Below are positions 58,236 to 64,000 of a stretch of 64,000 nt of DNA, in pieces. The stretch is from Podocnemis expansa. Lineage: Eukaryota > Chordata > Testudines > Podocnemididae. A program made the translations under genes and the position numbers. Every line of letters starts with the position of its first letter. Positions within the stretch are counted from its first letter, which is position 1. The notes under the pieces were generated by a model. The model was not told the origin of the DNA and searched no databases. It saw only the letters and a list, made by a program, of their open reading frames with translations. The stretch covers positions 400,075 through 464,074 of the forward strand of contig ML681992.1 of NCBI GenBank assembly GCA_007922195.1, read 5' to 3'.

Positions 58236-61200
58236 TTAGGACTTAACAGACTACAGTGAGAGATTATGCCATACACTCTCACAGAAACTCATAAACCACC
58301 TGATCAGCATCCTGTACAGCAAACAGAGGAAAATTAAAAATAAACTCTCCAAACTAGATTCCCTCATAGAAAACCAACCTACAACACAATCTTCTACATG
58401 GCTGGACTTCACAACAAAGAGCAAATTCATCTATAACACACACTTTGCTTTCCTACAGAAGAAAAAAGATACTAAACTGTCTAAACTACTATACACCACT
58501 ACAGAAAACAAGAGCGACATCTTCAACCTTCAGCCAGCAACATTGTTAATCTCTCAAGCTACAAACTTACTCTAGCAGAGGAATCTGTGCTAGCTAGGGG
58601 ACTTTCCTTCTGCCCCACAACTGCCACACACAAGATAAAATTCTGCAGAGACTTAGAGGCCTATTTTCGCTGTCTAAGACTCAAAGAATATTTCCATAAC
58701 ACCACCAATCAACGTATTGACACACAGATACTTCCTCCAAACACTACAAGAAGAAATATTCTTTGTGGACTCCTCCAGAGGGTCGAAACAAGGGACTAGA
58801 CTTCTACATTGATTGTTTCCACCACCGTGCCAAGGCTGAAATCATGGACAAATGACATCCTTTACATCATAACCTCAGCCATGCAGAACGCAATGCCATC
58901 CACAGCCTCAGAAACAACTCTGACATTATCATTAAGGAGGCAGACAAAGGAGGTGCAGTTGTCATCATGAATAAATCGGATTCAGATCAAGAGTCTTATA
59001 AACAACTCTCCAACACAACATTCTACAAACCACTTTCTTCTGACCCCACAGAGGAATACCAAAAGAAATTACGATGCCTACTCAAGAAACCCCCTAAGAC
59101 AGCACAGGAAAACATACTGACAGAAACACAACCAGAACCCCGGCCAGGGATGTTCTATCTACTACCTAAAATCCATAAAAAAGGAAACCCTGAATGCCCC
59201 ATCATCTCAGGCATTGTCACTCTTACCACCGGCCTATCTGGCTATGTGGACTCCCTCCCCAGACCCTATGTTATCAACATCCCTAGCTATCTTTGAGATA
59301 CCATGGACTTCCTGAGGAAAATCCAGTCCATTGGTGAGCTTCCAGAAAACACCATTCTGGCCACTATGGATGTAGAAGCTCTTTACACCAACATCCCACA
59401 CAAGGATGGATTACAAGCTATTAGAAGAACCATCCCAGATGATGCCACAGTACAGCTTGTGACTGAACTTGGTGACTTTGTGTTCACCCACAACCACTTC
59501 AGATTTGAGGATAATTTATATCTCTAAGTCATTGCTATGGGCATCCACATGGCCCCACAGTATGCCAACATCTTTATGGGTGACTTAGAACAACGTTTCC
59601 TCAAGTCTCATCCCAAAACACCTCTTTTTTACCTATGCTACACTGATGACATCTTCATCATCAGGATCCATGGCAGGGATGCTCTTGAAGATTTTTCACA
59701 GAGATTTCAACAATTTCCACTCCACAATCAAATTGAGCCTGGAACACTCCACACAGGAGATCCACTTTCTCAACACTACAGTACTGTCAAGGCCTTTTCC
59801 CCCACTCTGGCACTCTGAGTGCAGAAGGTGGGGGCCTGCAACAGGCCTTAAAAGCCACTGGCCTTAAAGCCTGCTCTTAAAAGTCTCCAAGGCCTCCAAT
59901 TCCTGGCCTTGGAGTGGTATTGCTGCCACCACCCAAATGCAAAAAAACCTCTTGAGACCCAGGAAGGCGCACTAGGGAATTCCTTCCTGTGAGGTACTTG
60001 CAATCCTGTTTATTCCTCTCTCATGAAAGTGACTGGACCCCAGCTGCATCTGAGCTGGAACAGGGTTCCCTCTAGTAGCTGCCTCTGCAGTCTAAGGCAC
60101 GTGCACAGAAACCTCCTGCCCCTCCAGGAACAGAACCAGAACTTACTTAAAAGGTAAAATCTTTAATCAAAAAGAACAGATAATAAACACAGCGAGTTGC
60201 TTTTCTGGGAATTAACTTAGGTAGTTACAGGGTAGTGTGTGTGTGTGTGTGTGGGGGGGGTTACATGTACTCAGCACAGAGAAATCCAAGAAACAAGCCA
60301 AAAACAAAGAAAATATCCTGACCACATCTAAGTAAACATTCCCCGTTCTACCCACGCCTGGTCAGTAACAAATTTAACTTATCTTTGGTAAAGATGTTGC
60401 TGGAGTCTTCCTCAGGCCCCTCTGGCCTCCTCCTGATCCTTCCAGGAGCTCTGCTGCATCCAAACAGGCACAGGCCAGGCTGCTGTTCCAATTCAAAAAC
60501 CTGCACTTCGTTCCTATTGGCTGTTCTGGGACTCACTGACCAGAGTGTTAACCCCTTCCTCCCCAAGGATTACTACAAGTACAAATCAGGGATAGACACG
60601 TCAACACCACCCTGTACCAGAAACCTACTGATTGGTACAGTTACCTACATCCTTCGAGCTTCCATCCTAAACACACCACTCAATCAATTGTCTACAGCCA
60701 AGCCCTAAGATATAACTGCATCTGCTCTGATCCCTCAGACAGAGACAGACATCTAGAGGATCTCTATCAAACATTCTTGAAACTACAGTACCCACCTGGG
60801 GAAGTAAGAAAACAAACTGACAGAGCTGAACGGGTACCCCAAAGTCATCTACTGCAGGAGAGGTCCAAGAAGGAAAACAACAGAACACCACTAGTCACCA
60901 CATACAACCCTCAAGTCAGACCTCTGCAACAGATCATTAAGGACTTACAGCCTATTCTAAAAGATGATGCCTCACTCTCTCAAGCGTTGGGGGACAGACC
61001 TCTCCTTGCTTACAGACAACCACCCAATCTTAAAGAGATACTCATGAGTAACTACAGGTCTAACAACAGAAACATTAAAGCAGGCACACACCCCTGCAAC
61101 AAACCACGCTGCCAATCTGTCCACATATCTGCACAATAGATACCATCATAGGTCCTAATCAAGCCTGCTACTCCATCAAAGGCTCATCTACCTGCTCATC

Positions 61201-61517
61201 TACTAATGTGATCTATGCCATCATGTGCCAGAAATGCCCCAACACCTTATACGTTGGACAAACAGGATGATCCCTGAGCAAAAGAATAAATGAACATAGA
61301 GCTGATATCAGAAATCACAAAACAAAAAAAAGTTGCTGAGTACTTCTATCCTTCTAATCACCTGATAAATGATTTGTTAACGATCGTCATCAGAGATGTG
61401 ACTGGGACATCAAGACTTCAAAGAGAAAGAGCTGAACTCGAATTAATATGCAAATTACATTCTTGGAAAGTAGGATTGAATCAAGACCATGGGTTCTTTT
61501 TGCATTACAAAAGGTAA
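58236..61517 (+). pseudogene. Penelope-like polyprotein (reverse transcriptase + GIY-YIG), inactivated
   Basis: Broken plus-strand frames give, in order: an N-terminal region (58240-58960), LLPKIHKKGNPECPIISG (about 59158-59211), DVEALYTNIPHKDG (motif A, about 59369-59410), MAPQYANIFMGD (about 59549-59584) and CYTDDIFII (catalytic YxDD, about 59635-59661). After the LTR come TTYNPQVRPLQQIIKDL (about 60901-60951) and LLAYRQPPNLKEIL (about 61003-61044). The GIY-YIG nuclease core VIYAIMCQKC...LYVGQTG follows at about 61209-61267, then the C-terminal helix region to 61517. Reverse transcriptase copies the element RNA and GIY-YIG nicks the target in this class. Stops (for example at 59294-59296, 59525-59527 and 61268-61270) and a frameshift near 61330 show it is dead. 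Sequence order and motifs match Penelope-like elements, not host genes. Confidence 0.88.
59785..60577 (-). mobile_element. Solo LTR (793 bp) inserted in the Penelope element
   Basis: It begins TGTCAAGG and ends ACTACA on the plus strand, so it has TG...CA ends, with AGTAC repeated on both sides (59780-59784 and 60578-60582). It splits the Penelope reverse transcriptase region. On the minus strand a CCAAT box (60516-60520) precedes an ATTAAA poly(A)-like signal (60162-60167), which suggests minus-strand orientation. The plus-strand start (CCCCCACTCTGGCACTCTGA, then GTGGGGGCCTGCA) resembles an LTR I recall from turtle genomes. No internal retroviral or gypsy sequence is present. A (GT)n tract (60235-60252) lies inside. 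Confidence 0.88.
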
Positions 61518-61798
61518 CTTGACTTCAGGCTTCCCGGGGTTTGAACCTAACAACTGCTCTGATTTGCTGTCACTGTATGACCTGATCCTATGTTTTACAT
61601 CCCCTTGCATTTATTTTCATTTCATTCTGTAAGTTCATCTGTCTTTGAAGCATCTGACGAAGTGGGATTTTCTCCCACAAAAGCTCATGTGAAAAATAAA
61701 TCTGTTAGTCTTTAAGTGCCATATGACTCCATGTTTTTTTTTTTTTTTTTTGCTGGACTAGACTAACACAGCTATCCCTTTGGAAAGTACTCAAGTCC

Positions 61799-62636
61799 GC
61801 CTTTGGGAACTATACTATCCATTCACGGACTCTCTGATTAACCTCCTCACCTGTTGGTACCATACTTACTGAGAGAAATTTATTGGTAACAATCCCAATG
61901 CAGGGATTTTTATTCTACCTGCATTTTATGCAAATGGTGCAAGAGAGTGAAGTGTGTCCTTACTTCCTGCCCCACAACTGCCAACCCACAAAGGGCCAGG
62001 CAGATTCTAACCTCAAATAATATATGGGGGGGGTGGAGGAGAGTGTTTCATTGGAATGATATACCATTGGTATAGACATTTGGAGGAATTTTTACTGCTA
62101 ACATTGTGAACTGATTATATGTATTTCATGTTTATTTCTGGAACTATTTGTCTCTTCGTCTGTCTTTTGCACTATCACAGTCTTCCATAAAGCCTGTTTT
62201 ATCCTTTGTCTCTCCCCAAAGAAAATCTTTATATGGTTGCCCATAGTGATAGAAGAGATTTTTCAGCTGCTCTATTCTGTGTAAGAAAAACAGCACTAAG
62301 AACATTGCCAGGCCAGCCACTAGTTGAAGGGAGGGAAGGATCAAAATTAAACTTACTAACATTAATAAATATTGGTGGGGTGACAGTGAATTGTAATGTT
62401 AAGGTGCATATAACTGCAATTATTTATGTAATAAGTTATAGTTTAATAACTATTAAAGACAGTTTTAATTCGTTACTGCCAGAGATGACAAGATAATGGT
62501 TTCAGTGCATCACAGCTGGAGAAAACTAAAATGGTTGACTTGGAGCAATTCATCTCATACAAGCAGTCAGGTTGAGGTGAAATAGAGATCACTCCAAAAG
62601 CTGAAGGGCGTGGTCATTCGAGCGTGATGCAGGTAT
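61799..62636. other. Intergenic, no gene recognised
   Basis: No repeat or coding signal recognised. Confidence 0.4.
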
Positions 62637-63064
62637 CCAATCAGGTCTGGCTTTGGACAGATAAATTTAGTGACTCTGATTCATTCATAAGAACTTAAAG
62701 ATGATTGTTGTGTGCTAAAGACAGGGTCTGAGGAAATGACCAATCAGAATATGTTACAACCTTTATATGTGGCAGAGACATTACAGGCTCAAGTAGCAGG
62801 AGGGTGTGTGGTCAGAAGCAGTCAAGATAGGAATAAGTAAAGAGGAGATTCAGAGTCAAAGAAAACAGCTGAAATCACTGAAGAGGAGAAGAAGGCCTAG
62901 GCTGCATGGTGAATCAAGCAATGACCATAGCAGCAACATTGGCAGAAAAAACAGTGGTAGATAACAGTGGCAGTGCCAGTGCCAGCAACTAAGAATTATC
63001 CATGACAGAACAGAAGGACTGTTTGAAAATCAAGGACAGAGATGTCTGCAGAGAAGTAAGTATG
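62637..63064 (+). promoter_or_regulatory. Candidate promoter and first exon with consensus splice donor
   Basis: CCAATCAG occurs at 62637-62644 and again at 62740-62747, followed by TTATATG at 62763-62769. About 290 bp later AGAA/GTAAGTATG (donor GT at 63056) is a near-perfect splice donor. The intervening sequence has no convincing coding frame. It may be an LTR-derived promoter or the first exon of a non-coding RNA; this is inferred from motifs alone. Confidence 0.35.
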
Positions 63065-63375
63065 ACAACCATAATATAAAGAAAAAATAGGACATATGAA
63101 TGTATATATCTGAGATAGTGAAGTTGGATATTCATGTATGTATGTTTGTCATATTGTATTCAGTTTTAAAGTTTAAATAAGACCTTGCTGTCAAGATCCT
63201 ATATGTGACTGATGTAGAGTGTAACCATTAGATAGAGCTGTTTCTAGCTCTATGGTATTGCTGAATTGGGTAGTTGCTTATATATAACTTCACTGATAGA
63301 ATTTGTTTTTTGTTCCTTTTACATATATTTTGAAGATTTATTGTATCAAGGAGTATTGATGTATTTGATTTTGTC

Positions 63376-63391
63376 TTGTTTTGTTTTGTTT
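63376..63391. repeat. (TTTTG)n microsatellite
   Basis: About three TTTTG units. Confidence 0.7.
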
Positions 63392-63709
63392 TCAAAGATT
63401 ACTGCTTGGGTGTTAATTCTTCAGGCAGAAAGCTGTATACCTTTCCTCCCAGGAGTCAACAGACTTATTCTGTTCTGGGGAGTTTTGTGAAGGTCAGAGG
63501 GAAACTGCTAGTGAAACCAGAGGAATTCTTCTAGGGTAGACCATCCTCTTTCACTTAGTGAAAACAGACTGCAAGTGGAATATTAACATAGCCAGGCCAT
63601 TGTTGGAATGCCTAGAATCTGAGTTTGGGCATAACAAACCTGGGATCCTGAGATGGGCTTGTAAGCACAATTTAATGCCTTATTGAAGACATAGTGCCCC
63701 CCCCCTGCA

Positions 63710-63887
63710 CTGTGGTTCTCAACCTTTTGCAAGTTGGGACATACCTAACAGTGTGTTGTGACCCTACAGGACACACCATTCCACCCTACTTAGGCCAAAT
63801 CCAGACATCTCCCTGGCTCTTCATGACACACTTACCATTGTGTGGTGACACAGTAATGTGTTCCAACACAGTAGTTGAGAACCACTG
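63710..63887. mobile_element. hAT MITE (178 bp)
   Basis: Termini CTGTGGTTCTCAACC and AGTTGAGAACCACTG are near-perfect inverted complements. Flanking 8-mers CCCCTGCA and CCCTAGCA agree at 6 of 8. Termini are related to those of the 55561-57084 element (CAGTGGTTC-type). Confidence 0.82.
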
Positions 63888-63925
63888 CCCTAGCAGATAG
63901 AAGGACAAGTGGCATCAGATAGTAC

Positions 63926-63983
<58 letters not shown>
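63926..63983. repeat. (CTTT)n microsatellite
   Basis: About fourteen uninterrupted CTTT units near the window end. Confidence 0.95.
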
Positions 63984-64000
63984 AAGGAAATTATTCAGTT

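Larger units (their letters stand above)
57649..61788 (+). mobile_element. Penelope-like retroelement with inverted 3' unit at its 5' end
   Basis: The insertion is flanked by ACTCAAGTCC on both sides (57639-57648 and 61789-61798). From 57649 to about 58235 it is a minus-strand copy of the element's last ~590 bp (GIY-YIG C-terminus plus tail). From about 58236 it is a plus-strand copy running through the N-terminal region, reverse transcriptase, GIY-YIG domain and the same tail at 61740-61788. The two ends therefore form inverted repeats of about 590 bp. A solo LTR (59785-60577) interrupts it. The left TSD partly overlaps AGTCC in the element tail, so microhomology at the junction is possible. 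Confidence 0.88.

Noticed and set aside
59537..59818. Reverse transcriptase as a host telomerase or retroviral gene
   Set aside because: The motif order with a downstream GIY-YIG domain is that of Penelope-like elements; frames are broken.
63926..63983. CRISPR-like or other regular array
   Set aside because: Simple (CTTT)n microsatellite; no spacers.

Overview
The window looks like nuclear DNA from a non-avian sauropsid, most likely a turtle. It is AT-rich and gene-poor, with one GC-rich vertebrate gene exon. The repeats are a CR1 LINE, L2-like LINE tails, MIR-like CORE-SINEs, Penelope-like elements with a GIY-YIG domain, hAT and Harbinger-like DNA transposons, and a solo LTR that I recall resembling a turtle family. 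The species is an inference from this repeat mix; nothing in the sequence names it. There are no rRNA genes, no CRISPR arrays and no prokaryotic operons.

Layout. Positions 1-15434 are read as the 5' part of intron 1 of PCDH17 (minus strand): AT-rich, with old MITEs, an L2-like tail, microsatellites and one 100-N assembly gap. Positions 15435-18047 are the large first coding exon of PCDH17, encoding the signal peptide, six cadherin repeats, the membrane span and the first part of the cytoplasmic tail. The exon sits in a CpG-rich block that continues to about 21250 and contains a CCAAT/GC-box cluster near 20.4 kb. Positions 21250-42200 are intergenic (upstream of PCDH17): a CR1 body, a 5'-truncated minus-strand Penelope element (26611-28395), MIR-like SINEs, a CR1 3' end, and a repeat-poor stretch near 39-39.7 kb that is a candidate conserved enhancer.

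Positions 42200-64000 are a dense transposon landscape. A 4.5-kb hAT element with a decayed transposase (43800-48316) carries a nested MITE, and a 330-bp internally deleted relative of it lies at 1126-1455. Four Harbinger-like MITEs (43028, 48825, 49226, 52686) have interiors built from TTCGAA-centred palindromes. Two further hAT MITEs have clear 8-bp target duplications. A 4.1-kb Penelope insertion (57649-61788) carries an inverted copy of its own 3' end, and a solo LTR is inserted in its reverse transcriptase region.

The only host protein-coding sequence I can support is PCDH17 exon 1. The most unusual structures are the TTCGAA palindrome-array MITEs, the inverted Penelope insertion and a compact 38-bp three-copy repeat near 51 kb. 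I did not find a new enzymatic or defence-type system.
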